A stretch of 64,000 bases of DNA, from the NCBI RefSeq assembly GCF_005233875.1, contig NZ_SZPZ01000005.1, forward strand, positions 434,001 to 498,000. The letters run 5' to 3'. The notes beneath the pieces are model-generated. The model made no database searches. It was given only the letters and a program-made list of their open reading frames with translations, and was not told the DNA's origin. Source of the DNA: Kribbella jiaozuonensis (GTDB taxonomy: Bacteria; Actinomycetota; Actinomycetes; Propionibacteriales; Kribbellaceae). Shown one piece after another: positions 26,103 through 34,027 of the stretch (position 1 is its first letter; every line of letters starts with the position of its first letter). Made by a program: the position numbers and the translations under genes.

Positions 26103-26840
26103 TCAGAACCCGTCCTCCGGCCACCACGGGTACGCCTTCATCGTGCCCGGCAGCACGATCCCTTCGAACCCGCCGGGGTAGCGGATCTGCGGCCGGACCG
26201 CCAGCAGGTGGTGCGCTTCGAAACCGCCGAACTCGTCCGCCTCCAGGGCGGCGCGCAGCATGCCGCAGTACTGATCCGCCGCCTGCAGACCGTCGAGCTG
26301 GCCCGGTCCCAGGAACGTTGGCCTGCCTCGCAGCAGGTCCCAAGGAGACTCGGCCGAGTCGCTCGCTCGCAGTTTCTCGAACCAGGCCAGGGTCTCGTCG
26401 TGCTTGAAGCCACGCACGTGACCGAAGGTGATCACGACGTCCCGCCGACCTCCGGGCCAGTCGTCGGCAGTGTCCAGGACCTGTTCGAGGACTCGCCCGG
26501 CGACGAAGTTGTAGAAGGCAACTTGGTCCGAGATGCCGTCGGCGACGGCGGCCTTCTCGACCAGCACGATGCTCAAGACAACGCCCGGCACCGCGGCGAG
26601 CTGCGCTGCGACGAACTGTCTGCGTGGGTAGCGCTTCACGTGCTCGGTCCAGTGCAAAGGCTTGCCTGCGGGAACTGACAGCCGCCGACGGCACTCAGCG
26701 ATTGCGCGCCTCAGACCCGGGTCGTCCTCGTCGGCGACGACCACGGCCACCATGCCGAAGTACCGCGACGATCTGGACGACAGACCACGGTCGCCGGTCT
26801 CGTCCACGTAGGCACGCACCAGCGGCCGTTCGAAGTACAT
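26103..26840 (-). CDS. DUF3800-domain protein
   Basis: A 245-residue protein with an RNase H-like DUF3800 fold. The N-terminal VRAYVDETGDRG carries the first acidic residues, YFGMVAVVVAD the first strand, and GLQAADQYCGMLRAAL near residue 190 the second conserved Asp of the family. Function is not established; members occur near mobile and defence genes. The ATG start is 8 bases after TAAGGT (26854-26849), giving a leaderless mRNA. It is single and followed by the long inverted repeat. Confidence 0.8.
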   Translation of the reverse strand: MYFERPLVRAYVDETGDRGLSSRSSRYFGMVAVVVADEDDPGLRRAIAECRRRLSVPAGKPLHWTEHVKRYPRRQFVAAQLAAVPGVVLSIVLVEKAAVADGISDQVAFYNFVAGRVLEQVLDTADDWPGGRRDVVITFGHVRGFKHDETLAWFEKLRASDSAESPWDLLRGRPTFLGPGQLDGLQAADQYCGMLRAALEADEFGGFEAHHLLAVRPQIRYPGGFEGIVLPGTMKAYPWWPEDGF

Positions 26841-26854
26841 GGAGCGACACCTTA
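26841..26854 (-). promoter_or_regulatory. -10 box TAAGGT of the DUF3800 gene
   Basis: TAAGGT (26854-26849) lies 8 bases before the ATG at 26840, the same hexamer and nearly the same spacing as for DUF4265 and barstar. Confidence 0.5.
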
Positions 26855-26931
26855 GGTGCCAACGAACCGTCGCAGAGGGCTTCGACCTGCGTCTGTGGAT
26901 ATCTGCCCCGGGATACCCCAGGATGCCCCGA

Positions 26932-27825
26932 TCAATGGGGCGGATCGGGTGGGGTGTTCCCCTTGCGGATCCAGGTGACGTAGTCGCGGGCGGACTCTTC
27001 GGGTGGGCGCAGGTGCAAGCCGGCGGTCAGGGCTCGGGTGTTGTCGAGTTGGAAGGTGCCGTCGTTGGTGCCGTTGTGGGGGAGGTGGAAGCGGTCTTCG
27101 GTGGGGTGCCAGTCGACGGGTGGAGGGGTGGGTACGGCGGAGCGCCAGGCGTTGGCCAGGTCCGTCATGGTGTGGGTGGGGCCGACGGCGTTGTAGGGGC
27201 CGGGGGAACGCTGGACGGTGAGGTGGAGGAGGAAGGCGGCTAGGTCTCGGGCGTCGATGTACTGGATGGGCTGGTCGGGGCGGGCGGCGCACTCGAGGGG
27301 TTCGTTGTGGGCCAGGGCCCAGCCCCAGTTGCCGAAGTCGGGGTTGTGGGGGCCGACTACGAAGCCGGAGCGTACGGCGGCGGTGCGGGCGCCGAAGGTG
27401 GCTGTGAGCAACGATTCGTTGCGGACCTTGGACGGGCCGTAGAGGTCCATCGTGAAGTGGTCCTCGGGGGCACCGTCCGGCCACGGCAGCAGCGGTGCGT
27501 ACTCCGTCATGCCGGGGGTCACCTTGCTGGCGTAGACCGCGATCGACGACATGTAGGTGTAGAAGCCGCATCGGTCGCGCAGGACCGAAGCGCTCAGCGA
27601 GACGTCCCGGACGAGGAAGCCGGACATGTCGATCACGCCGTCCCACTCGCCCGATGCCAACGCCTCGGGTGCCGCGCGCTCGCCGACGAGACGGCGAGCC
27701 CAAGGAAACAATGATGGATTCGTCTGACCACGGTTGAAGAGCGTGACATCGTGGCCGGAGGCAAGCGCTGCCTCGACGACGTGGCGGCCGAGGTTCTTCG
27801 TACCGCCGAGGACCAGGAGTTTCAC
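26932..27825 (-). CDS. NAD-dependent epimerase/reductase family protein
   Basis: A 297-residue extended short-chain dehydrogenase-like protein. The N-terminal VKLLVLGGTKNLGRHVVEAA is the dinucleotide-binding motif GGTxxLGxxV. The active-site region is YMSSIAVYASK and DLYGPSKVRNE (YxxxK present as YGPSK). The C-terminal part has PIQYIDARDLAAFLLHL, typical of this group. The substrate is unknown. The GTG start at 27825 overlaps the stop of the phosphotransferase (GTGA), so the two are coupled. Confidence 0.82.
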   Translation of the reverse strand: MKLLVLGGTKNLGRHVVEAALASGHDVTLFNRGQTNPSLFPWARRLVGERAAPEALASGEWDGVIDMSGFLVRDVSLSASVLRDRCGFYTYMSSIAVYASKVTPGMTEYAPLLPWPDGAPEDHFTMDLYGPSKVRNESLLTATFGARTAAVRSGFVVGPHNPDFGNWGWALAHNEPLECAARPDQPIQYIDARDLAAFLLHLTVQRSPGPYNAVGPTHTMTDLANAWRSAVPTPPPVDWHPTEDRFHLPHNGTNDGTFQLDNTRALTAGLHLRPPEESARDYVTWIRKGNTPPDPPH

Positions 27826-28691
27826 GACAAGGTTCCGACGACGTCCGCGAGTTCGCGGAGCAGACCGTCGATCCAGCCCGACGACTCCGGGATCGTTCGC
27901 AGGCCTTCCTCGACGATGAAGTTCAACGCGATCAGGTAGAAGCAACCGCCACCGACCAACATCTGGCGCTCTACCAACGAAGGATTGGTGCCTGCGGCAT
28001 CGATGTAGCGGGCAACTATCGTAGCGCGGTCGTGGCCGAGGGACTCGGCGTCGCGGACGAGCGTGTAGAGGTCGCTGAGATGCGGTGCCAGGTAGGCGCA
28101 TGGCCAGTCGATCGCGGTCCAACGTACGCCGTCGGTGACCAGGTTCTTCGGCACGAAGTCACCATGCACGACCCTGACGGGAGCGTCCCGATGCAAAGCG
28201 GCCAGCGCCTCGGTCAGCGGGCTGAGGTCGAAGTCGATCCGACCGATCCGGTCCGCCAGTTCCTTCACCCGCTCCGGCGGGAACTCGCTGCGTCCAGGCA
28301 CCTCCCTCGACCGCATCGTCGCCGCCAACTCAGCAGCGGCCAGAAACCCGTCCGCACTCGGCTCCTGCTCCAACGTCACCCGCCCGACGTCCGCCAGCAC
28401 CAGCACGCCCGCTTCCGGCGACCGATACCGATGCAGCAACGCAGGCGCCGGCAGCTCGAGCGGTACGACGAAACGCTCGTACGCCGCCGCCTCGTCCGCC
28501 TGCCCGTCAGTCCCCCGCTTCACGATCACGCTGCGAAGCCCGTACGACAACCGCCACACCTCCGAGGACCCCCACTGCCGCAGCAGCTCCCCGCTCAACG
28601 CACCGACCCCAGGCGCCTTCGTCGCTTCGAGAACCGGATCCGACACAACCTCAAGCCAGGCGGGAAGCATCCGAAGAGTAGACCACGCCAC
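27822..28691 (-). CDS. Aminoglycoside phosphotransferase-like kinase
   Basis: A 289-residue protein-kinase-fold small-molecule kinase. The catalytic loop is VRVVHGDFVPKNLVTDG (about residues 173-189), followed by the metal site WTAIDWPCAYLAPHLSDLY; the N-lobe Lys is in LRSVIVKRGT. No resistance profile can be inferred; many such kinases act on metabolites. The GTG start is the first in frame; ATG at 28670 is an alternative. It lies divergent from dapD with 32 bases between starts, and is coupled to the downstream epimerase gene. Confidence 0.78.
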   Translation of the reverse strand: MAWSTLRMLPAWLEVVSDPVLEATKAPGVGALSGELLRQWGSSEVWRLSYGLRSVIVKRGTDGQADEAAAYERFVVPLELPAPALLHRYRSPEAGVLVLADVGRVTLEQEPSADGFLAAAELAATMRSREVPGRSEFPPERVKELADRIGRIDFDLSPLTEALAALHRDAPVRVVHGDFVPKNLVTDGVRWTAIDWPCAYLAPHLSDLYTLVRDAESLGHDRATIVARYIDAAGTNPSLVERQMLVGGGCFYLIALNFIVEEGLRTIPESSGWIDGLLRELADVVGTLS

Positions 28692-28711
28692 GCGCCGGAT
28701 CGCCGCCGAAT

Positions 28712-28723
28712 TAGGGTGTAGCC
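28712..28723 (+). promoter_or_regulatory. -10 box TAGGGT of dapD
   Basis: TAGGGT (28712-28717) lies 6 bases before the ATG at 28724. No Shine-Dalgarno sequence is present. Confidence 0.6.
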
Positions 28724-29662
28724 ATGACCGAGACTGCCGTGCATGCCTGGGGCTTCGGCCTTGCGACCGTGACGAATGCTGGAGACGTCCTGGACGTCTG
28801 GTACCCGGCGCCTGCGCTCGGGGCGCGGCCAGAGGACACCAAGGCGCCGGCCGAGCTGATCGCCGCCGAGGGACACGACGACCTCCGGCAGGTGCGGCGT
28901 GAGGTGGTGGCGACCCAGATCGTGCTGGACGACGCCCCGACCGGTACTGCGGACGCGTACCTCCGCCTGCATCTGCTCAGCCACCGCCTGGTCCGCCCGC
29001 ACGGCGTGAACCTGGACGGCATCTTCGCCGCCCTCCCCAACAACGCGTGGACGTCCCTCGGCCCGGTCCCGGTCGACGAGATCGAGAACGTCCGGCTGCG
29101 GGCCCGCGCCGCGGGGCAGCACCTCGGCGTCACCAGCGTCGACAAGTTCCCGCGGATGACGGACTACGTCGTACCGTCCGGTGTCCGGATCGGTGATGCG
29201 GACCGGGTCCGGCTGGGTGCGCATCTCGCGGAGGGCACGACGGTCATGCACGAGGGCTTCGTGAACTTCAACGCCGGCACGCTCGGTACGTCGATGGTCG
29301 AGGGCCGGATCGTGGCCGGTGTCGTGGTCGACGACGGCAGCGACATCGGCGCGGGCGCGTCGATCATGGGCACCCTGTCCGGCGGCGGCAAGCAGGTCAT
29401 CTCGATCGGCAAGCGCTGCCTGCTCGGCGCGAATGGCGGGACCGGCATCTCACTCGGCGACGACTGCGTGGTCGAGGCGGGCCTGTACGTGACCGCCGGT
29501 ACCAAGGTCACCCTCCCGGACGGCACGACGGTGAAGGCCCGCGAGCTGTCCGGGCAGCCCGGCCTGCTGTTCATCCGCAACTCGGTCACCGGCGCGGTCG
29601 AGGCCCGGCCGCGCAAGGGCGAGGGCATCACGCTCAACGAGGCACTGCACGCCAACGCCTGA
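28724..29662 (+). CDS. dapD: Tetrahydrodipicolinate N-succinyltransferase
   Basis: A 312-residue left-handed beta-helix enzyme that succinylates tetrahydrodipicolinate with succinyl-CoA in lysine and diaminopimelate synthesis. Hexapeptide repeats run from about residue 155 to 260 (VRIGDADRVRLGAHLAEGTT, MHEGFVNFNAGTLGTSMVEG, SDIGAGASIMGTLSGGGKQ). It matches the actinobacterial DapD type. Start fixed by the TAGGGT box. A stem-loop follows at 29713. Its partner dapE is 19 kb to the left in the opposite direction. Confidence 0.94.
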   Translation: MTETAVHAWGFGLATVTNAGDVLDVWYPAPALGARPEDTKAPAELIAAEGHDDLRQVRREVVATQIVLDDAPTGTADAYLRLHLLSHRLVRPHGVNLDGIFAALPNNAWTSLGPVPVDEIENVRLRARAAGQHLGVTSVDKFPRMTDYVVPSGVRIGDADRVRLGAHLAEGTTVMHEGFVNFNAGTLGTSMVEGRIVAGVVVDDGSDIGAGASIMGTLSGGGKQVISIGKRCLLGANGGTGISLGDDCVVEAGLYVTAGTKVTLPDGTTVKARELSGQPGLLFIRNSVTGAVEARPRKGEGITLNEALHANA

Positions 29663-29712
29663 CCTGTACGAAAGTATGACTTTGCCAACCAACACAGACC
29701 TGCACACGTCAA

Positions 29713-29735
29713 CCAGTTCGTGATCGGCGAACTGG
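29713..29735 (+). terminator. Stem-loop after dapD
   Basis: Perfect 8-base arms CCAGTTCG and CGAACTGG with a 7-base loop, 50 bases after the dapD stop. Probable terminator; no T-tract follows. Confidence 0.5.
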
Positions 29736-29769
29736 AACCTGTCCCCCGCCCTCGGACGTTGGGAGCGGT

Positions 29770-30747
29770 ATGCCGGTGAAGCGTGGTGCCCTCGTGGCCG
29801 TGGGTGCCATTGGCGTGCTCAGCCTCGCGGTCGGCGTCGGTATCGCCTGGCTCGGCGGCAAGCAGGTCGGCAACCTCCTGCCGCCGCGCGAGCAGTGCAC
29901 AGCGACGGTGAACGGGCAGATGGTCGTGCTCGACTTCGAGCAGGCCGAGGCGGCGGCGATCATCGCGGGCACCGCCGTACGGCGTGGGCTGCCGGCCCGC
30001 GCGGCGACGATCGCGCTCGCGACGGCGTACCAGGAGTCCGACCTCCGCAACCTGGCGCACGGGGACCGGGACTCGCTCGGGCTGTTCCAGCAGCGGCCGT
30101 CCCAGGGCTGGGGTACGGCGAAGCAGGTGCAGGACCCGTACTACGCGACCGGGAAGTTCTACGACGCGCTGGTGAAGATCAAGAACTACCAGACGCTGGC
30201 GATCACGGTCGCCGCGGACAAGGTGCAGCGCAGCGCGTTCCCGACGGCGTACGCCGATCACGAGGCGGACGCCCGGGTCCTGGCGTCGGCTCTGACCGGG
30301 CAGTCGAAGAGCGTGTTCAGCTGCACCGTGAACACCGACTCGGTGCCGGTGGAGAAGATCGGGCCCAATGGGCTGACACCGCGGGCGGACGCCGTACGGA
30401 AGGACCTGATCCGGACGTTCGGGACGCTGTCGACCGGTGGATACGCCGCTGGTGGGGTGTCGACCGGGCATATGGAGGGGTCGGCGCACTATGACGGGCG
30501 GGCAGTGGACGTGTTCGTCCGGCCGATCTCGACCGCGCACACGACGAAGGGGTGGGCGATCGCGCAGTACCTGGTGGCCCGCGCCGACCTGCTGAAGATC
30601 AAGACGGTCATCTTCAGCGACAAGATCTGGACGGCCGGCGGGCGGTCGGACAGCGGCTGGCGGGACTACACGCCGCCGGAGCGCTCCGGAGACCCCAAGA
30701 TCCTCCGCCACCTGGACCACGTCCACGTGGACGTGCTGGACCAATAG
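29770..30747 (+). CDS. Membrane-anchored lysozyme-like cell-wall protein
   Basis: A 325-residue protein with one N-terminal membrane helix (ALVAVGAIGVLSLAVGVGIAW). Residues about 55-150 are lysozyme-like: TAYQESDLRNLAHGDRDSLG, LFQQRPSQGWGTAKQV and DPYYATGKFYDALVKI, where the Glu of QESDL could be catalytic. The C-terminal domain (about 205-325, MEGSAHYDGRAVDVFVRP and HLDHVHVDVLDQ) holds His/Asp residues like the ARB-07466-type domain. The likely role is peptidoglycan remodelling outside the membrane. The ATG is preceded by GGGAG. It is ended by a strong bidirectional terminator shared with ferredoxin. Confidence 0.72.
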   Translation: MPVKRGALVAVGAIGVLSLAVGVGIAWLGGKQVGNLLPPREQCTATVNGQMVVLDFEQAEAAAIIAGTAVRRGLPARAATIALATAYQESDLRNLAHGDRDSLGLFQQRPSQGWGTAKQVQDPYYATGKFYDALVKIKNYQTLAITVAADKVQRSAFPTAYADHEADARVLASALTGQSKSVFSCTVNTDSVPVEKIGPNGLTPRADAVRKDLIRTFGTLSTGGYAAGGVSTGHMEGSAHYDGRAVDVFVRPISTAHTTKGWAIAQYLVARADLLKIKTVIFSDKIWTAGGRSDSGWRDYTPPERSGDPKILRHLDHVHVDVLDQ

Positions 30748-30780
30748 AAATGGGACGCCCGCTCGGGGCGTCCCATTTCT
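30746..30780. terminator. Bidirectional terminator, 15-bp perfect stem
   Basis: Arms 30746-30760 (AGAAATGGGACGCCC) and 30766-30780 are exactly complementary with a 5-base loop. The stem overlaps the stop codon of the plus-strand gene and lies 12 bases from the ferredoxin stop, so it serves both converging genes. Confidence 0.85.
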
Positions 30781-30792
30781 GTGATCAGCTGC

Positions 30793-31119
30793 TTACTCGT
30801 CGTGCTCCTGCGGCGGCAGCGCGGCGATGAACGGGTGGTCCTTGTCGATCTTGCCCAGCTTGGACGCACCGCCGGGCGAACCGAGGTCGTTGAAGAAGTC
30901 GACGTTCGCGGTGTAGTAGTCCTTCCACTGCTCCGGGGTGTCGTCCTCGTAGTAGATCGCTTCTACCGGGCAGACCGGCTCGCAAGCTCCGCAGTCGACG
31001 CACTCGTCGGGGTGGATGTACAGCATCCGGTTGCCCTCGTAGATGCAGTCGACGGGGCACTCCTCGACACAGGCGAGGTCCTTCAGGTCAACACACGGCT
31101 GCGCGATGACGTAGGTCAC
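30793..31119 (-). CDS. fdxA: Seven-iron ferredoxin
   Basis: A 108-residue electron carrier with a [3Fe-4S] and a [4Fe-4S] cluster. The N-terminal TYVIAQPCVDLKDLACVEEC, then PVDCIY, provides the first cysteine set (Cys9, Cys17, Cys21), and DECVDCGACEPVCPVEAIYY the second. The C-terminal tail PEQWKDYYTANVDFFNDLGS is typical of actinobacterial FdxA. The GTG start at 31119 has AGGAG six bases upstream. It may donate electrons to the P450 encoded at 53 kb, but this is not shown by position. Confidence 0.93.
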   Translation of the reverse strand: MTYVIAQPCVDLKDLACVEECPVDCIYEGNRMLYIHPDECVDCGACEPVCPVEAIYYEDDTPEQWKDYYTANVDFFNDLGSPGGASKLGKIDKDHPFIAALPPQEHDE

Positions 31120-31236
31120 TGCTACTCCTCCTATGGCAGGCAAGCGCAGCGTGGGTTTCGGGGTGCTGCGATGCGGTGATGCTCGTGTCTCTAGTATCAC
31201 GGTAGTACTTCGCCCACTTTGCCAGGAGTCCGGATC

Positions 31237-32163
31237 GTGTCAGGCCTCGGCGCCCGTGATATCGGCCACCGTGTCGTCGTCCGGCACCGGATACCGGGCG
31301 GTCTGACCGACCTGATCGGCGTATTGCAGGCCGGAGACCCCCAGATCCTGGCTGTCCGGCACGCGGACGGCACGGTGCACGAGATCCCGACGGCGGACGT
31401 GACGGCGGCCAAAACGATCCCCGAGATGCCACTGCGCCCGGTGGACGTCGACCAGCTGTTCCTGACCGCGGCGCTGGGTCGCCCGGCAGCGGAGACGGCG
31501 TACGTCGGCCACTGGTTGCTGCGGGCATCCGCGGGCTGGACCGGCCGCGGCAACTCGCTCCTCCCCGCCGGCGACCCCGGTATGCCGGTCCCGGACGCCC
31601 TCCAGCAGGCCATCGGCTTCTATACCGAGCGCAATCTGCCCGCACAGGCCCAGATCCGCCTCGGCAGTCCCCAGGACGAGCAGATCCGTGCCTGCGGGTG
31701 GGTCGACGCGCGCCCGGAGCAGTCCGATGTCCTCGTCATGCACACGACGCTGGACCACGTGAACGCCACGCCTGCCTACGACGTGCAGGTGGCCGACCGG
31801 CCGAACGACGCCTGGTACGCAGCTGCCTTCGACAGCCCGGTGCCGGTTGTAGCCCCGCAGGTGCTCGAGGGCGCCGCCAAGGCGGTGTTCGCGTCGGTCA
31901 GCCTGGACGGGCAGGTCGTAGCGGTCGGGCGGGGGTCCATGACCGGCCACTGGCTCGGTGTGGACGCGATCCGGGTCTGCTCCGGCTATCGGCGACGAGG
32001 GCTCGGTACGGCGATCGTGCAGGGGCTGGCGCGGTGGGCGGGGCCGCACGGCGGGCGGCGTACCTATCTCGAGGTGCTGCTCGAGAACGCCGCCGCCATG
32101 GCGACGTACACGCGGCTCGGGTACCGGGAGGCTTACCGGTACCGCTATCTGACCAGTCGGTGA
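31237..32163 (+). CDS. GNAT acetyltransferase with N-terminal SH3-like domain
   Basis: A 308-residue protein. Residues about 1-75 form a small beta-domain (GHRVVVRHRIPGGLTDLIGV, then LAVRHADGTVHEIPTADV) found before GNAT domains in actinomycetes; the C-terminal GNAT domain has the acetyl-CoA loop VCSGYRRRGLGTAIVQGLAR (about residues 248-267) and YLEVLLENAAAMATYTRLGY. The substrate is unknown. The GTG at 31237 is chosen because AGGAG lies 9 bases upstream; a TTG at 31219 opens the frame earlier. Its 3' end overlaps the converging MFS gene by 19 bases. Confidence 0.8.
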   Translation: MSGLGARDIGHRVVVRHRIPGGLTDLIGVLQAGDPQILAVRHADGTVHEIPTADVTAAKTIPEMPLRPVDVDQLFLTAALGRPAAETAYVGHWLLRASAGWTGRGNSLLPAGDPGMPVPDALQQAIGFYTERNLPAQAQIRLGSPQDEQIRACGWVDARPEQSDVLVMHTTLDHVNATPAYDVQVADRPNDAWYAAAFDSPVPVVAPQVLEGAAKAVFASVSLDGQVVAVGRGSMTGHWLGVDAIRVCSGYRRRGLGTAIVQGLARWAGPHGGRRTYLEVLLENAAAMATYTRLGYREAYRYRYLTSR

Positions 32164-33515
32164 GCCGCAGCGGCCCCGATGAGCGTCAGTACGACGAAAC
32201 CCGCCACCACCACCTCCAGCGCGCGGCTGGGGTCTGCAGCGAGCGCGGCGTAGGTCGAGCCGGCCAACGCGACGCCGAGCGCTCCAGATAGCTGTGCGTT
32301 CGTGGCGACCACTCCGGAGAGGTCAGCGGCGTACTCCGAGGACATGCGCGACGTGACCGCACCGATGAGGGTGTTGGCGCTGATACCGAGCCCCAGCCCG
32401 CCAATGCCCAGCAGAGCGAACAGCAACGCGCCGGTACGGCCGCCCAGGACCAGATAGGCCAGCACGGCCACGTAGCCGGCAGTCAGGACCAGACATCCGA
32501 TAACCGGCATCCACCGCACTCCCCTACGCAGCTTGGGCAGGATCGGGCCGGCCAGACCGAACGCGGCCACCCAGACCACCATGGCGAACCCTGAGTACGC
32601 CGGTCCCTTATGCAGCCCGCCCTGGAGGTAGAGGGCGAGTACGAAGAGCAGAGCGAAGTACGTGCCGCTGGTGCACCCGTGGGCGAGCAGACCGGCGCGG
32701 ACGGAGCGGTCGGCCAGGACCTGGCGCGCCACGAGCGGGCGGCCACCACGCGCCGCCGTACGACGTTCGCCGTACTCGAAGAGCGCTAGGGCAGGCAGGC
32801 TGAGCAGGAGACAGAGCCAGGACCAGGTGGGCCAGCCGCGTTCGGAGCCGAGCAGGAGCGGCACGATGACCAGTAGAACCGTTGTGGACAAGGCGAGTAC
32901 GCCGGTCAGGTCCAGGCGGTCGCGGTGCCCGACAGAATCGACAGGCAGCAGGCGACGACCCGCCACAGCCAGTGCGATACCGATGGGCACGTTGACCAGG
33001 AAGATCGGTCGCCAGCCGGTGCCGAAGAGGTCTGCAGCGATCAACACACCACCCAGCAGCTGACCGGCTACTGCGCCCCCGGACAGCGCGATCGAGAAGT
33101 ACCCGAGCGCCTTGAGTCGGTCACGGCCCTCGAAGTGCAACTGGATGCCGCTGAGCACCTGCGGCACCATCAGCGCCGCACCGGCGCCCTGGACGAAGCG
33201 AGCGACGACGAGCAACGTGATTCCGGGAGCGAGGCCGCACAAGGCAGATGCCGCGGTGAAGACGGTCAGGCCGAGCAGGAACGTCCGCCGGTACCCGAGC
33301 GACGAGCCGAGCCTCGCCCCGGTGATCAGCAGTACGGCGAACGCGACGACGTACCCGGAGACGACCAGGCCGACCGCACCCTCCGAGGCGTGCAGATCGG
33401 CGCCGATCGACGGGCCGGCGACGTTCGCGACCGCGGTGTCGATATTGGCCATGAACTGGCCGGTGAGCAGGACAGCGAGGATCGCGCCCCGATTTCGTGT
33501 CTGAGTGATGTGCAC
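32145..33515 (-). CDS. DHA2-type MFS multidrug efflux pump
   Basis: A 456-residue, 14-helix proton-coupled exporter of the EmrB/QacA group. TM1 is AILAVLLTGQFMANIDTAVANVA (DHA2 signature with the acidic Asp), motif A-like GARLGSSLGYRRTFLLG follows, and motif C is within GALMVPQVLSG. The frame can be extended to an ATG at 33572, but that codon overlaps the ATG of the diverging PemK/MazF-like gene, so GTG at 33515 is preferred. The substrate is unknown. The 3' end overlaps the GNAT gene. Confidence 0.85.
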   Translation of the reverse strand: MHITQTRNRGAILAVLLTGQFMANIDTAVANVAGPSIGADLHASEGAVGLVVSGYVVAFAVLLITGARLGSSLGYRRTFLLGLTVFTAASALCGLAPGITLLVVARFVQGAGAALMVPQVLSGIQLHFEGRDRLKALGYFSIALSGGAVAGQLLGGVLIAADLFGTGWRPIFLVNVPIGIALAVAGRRLLPVDSVGHRDRLDLTGVLALSTTVLLVIVPLLLGSERGWPTWSWLCLLLSLPALALFEYGERRTAARGGRPLVARQVLADRSVRAGLLAHGCTSGTYFALLFVLALYLQGGLHKGPAYSGFAMVVWVAAFGLAGPILPKLRRGVRWMPVIGCLVLTAGYVAVLAYLVLGGRTGALLFALLGIGGLGLGISANTLIGAVTSRMSSEYAADLSGVVATNAQLSGALGVALAGSTYAALAADPSRALEVVVAGFVVLTLIGAAAAHRLVR

Positions 33516-33556
33516 GTCGATGGAACGGTGTGAGACCGCCGTGATGTGAGGGGCAT

Positions 33557-33570
33557 TAGGCTCGGGTGCC
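33557..33570 (+). promoter_or_regulatory. -10 box TAGGCT of the PemK/MazF-like gene
   Basis: TAGGCT (33557-33562) lies 8 bases before the ATG at 33571. It supports a leaderless mRNA and argues against an overlapping divergent MFS start. Confidence 0.5.
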
Positions 33571-34008
33571 ATGGCGGATCACGTGGTGGAGCGTCCGGAG
33601 TACCCCGGGGACTTCGAGGGGACCGTGCATGTCGAGTACAAGCCGCACCCGGACGACGGGGTGGCCGATCCGGGCGAGATCGTCTGGACCTGGGTGCCGT
33701 TCGAGGAGGACCACCACAGGGGCAAGGACCGGCCGGTGCTGGTGGTCGGCTCGGACGGCGTCTACCTGCTGGCGCTCATCCTGACCAGCAAGGACCACGA
33801 CCGCGACGCCGCCGACGAGGCGCGCTGGGGCCGGGTGTGGATGGACATCGGCAGCGGGGCCTGGGACAAGGAGCACCGGCCGAGCGAGATCCGCCTCGAC
33901 CGGGTGCTACGCATCGACCCGCAGCAGGTCCGCCGCGAAGGTGCCGTGATCGACGAGGAGCTGTTCAACCAGGTGGCCGCTCAGCTCCACCAGCTCCACC
34001 GGAGCTAG
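33571..34008 (+). CDS. PemK/MazF-like protein without antitoxin
   Basis: A 145-residue protein of the PemK/MazF-like fold: VWTWVPFEEDHHRGKDRPVL (about residues 34-53), VVGSDGVYLLALILTSKDHD, and a C-terminal DRVLRIDPQQVRREGAVIDE. MazF enzymes are ribosome-independent mRNA endonucleases, but here the N-terminus is longer and no antitoxin gene lies next to it, so an RNase activity is uncertain. The neighbours are an MFS pump (divergent) and a VanW gene (convergent, 20 bases apart). Confidence 0.7.
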   Translation: MADHVVERPEYPGDFEGTVHVEYKPHPDDGVADPGEIVWTWVPFEEDHHRGKDRPVLVVGSDGVYLLALILTSKDHDRDAADEARWGRVWMDIGSGAWDKEHRPSEIRLDRVLRIDPQQVRREGAVIDEELFNQVAAQLHQLHRS

Positions 34009-34027
34009 CCGGCCTGCTCCTCAGGAG

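Noticed and set aside
31219..31239. TTG start at 31219 for the GNAT gene.
   Set aside because: AGGAG lies after this codon and is well placed for GTG 31237.
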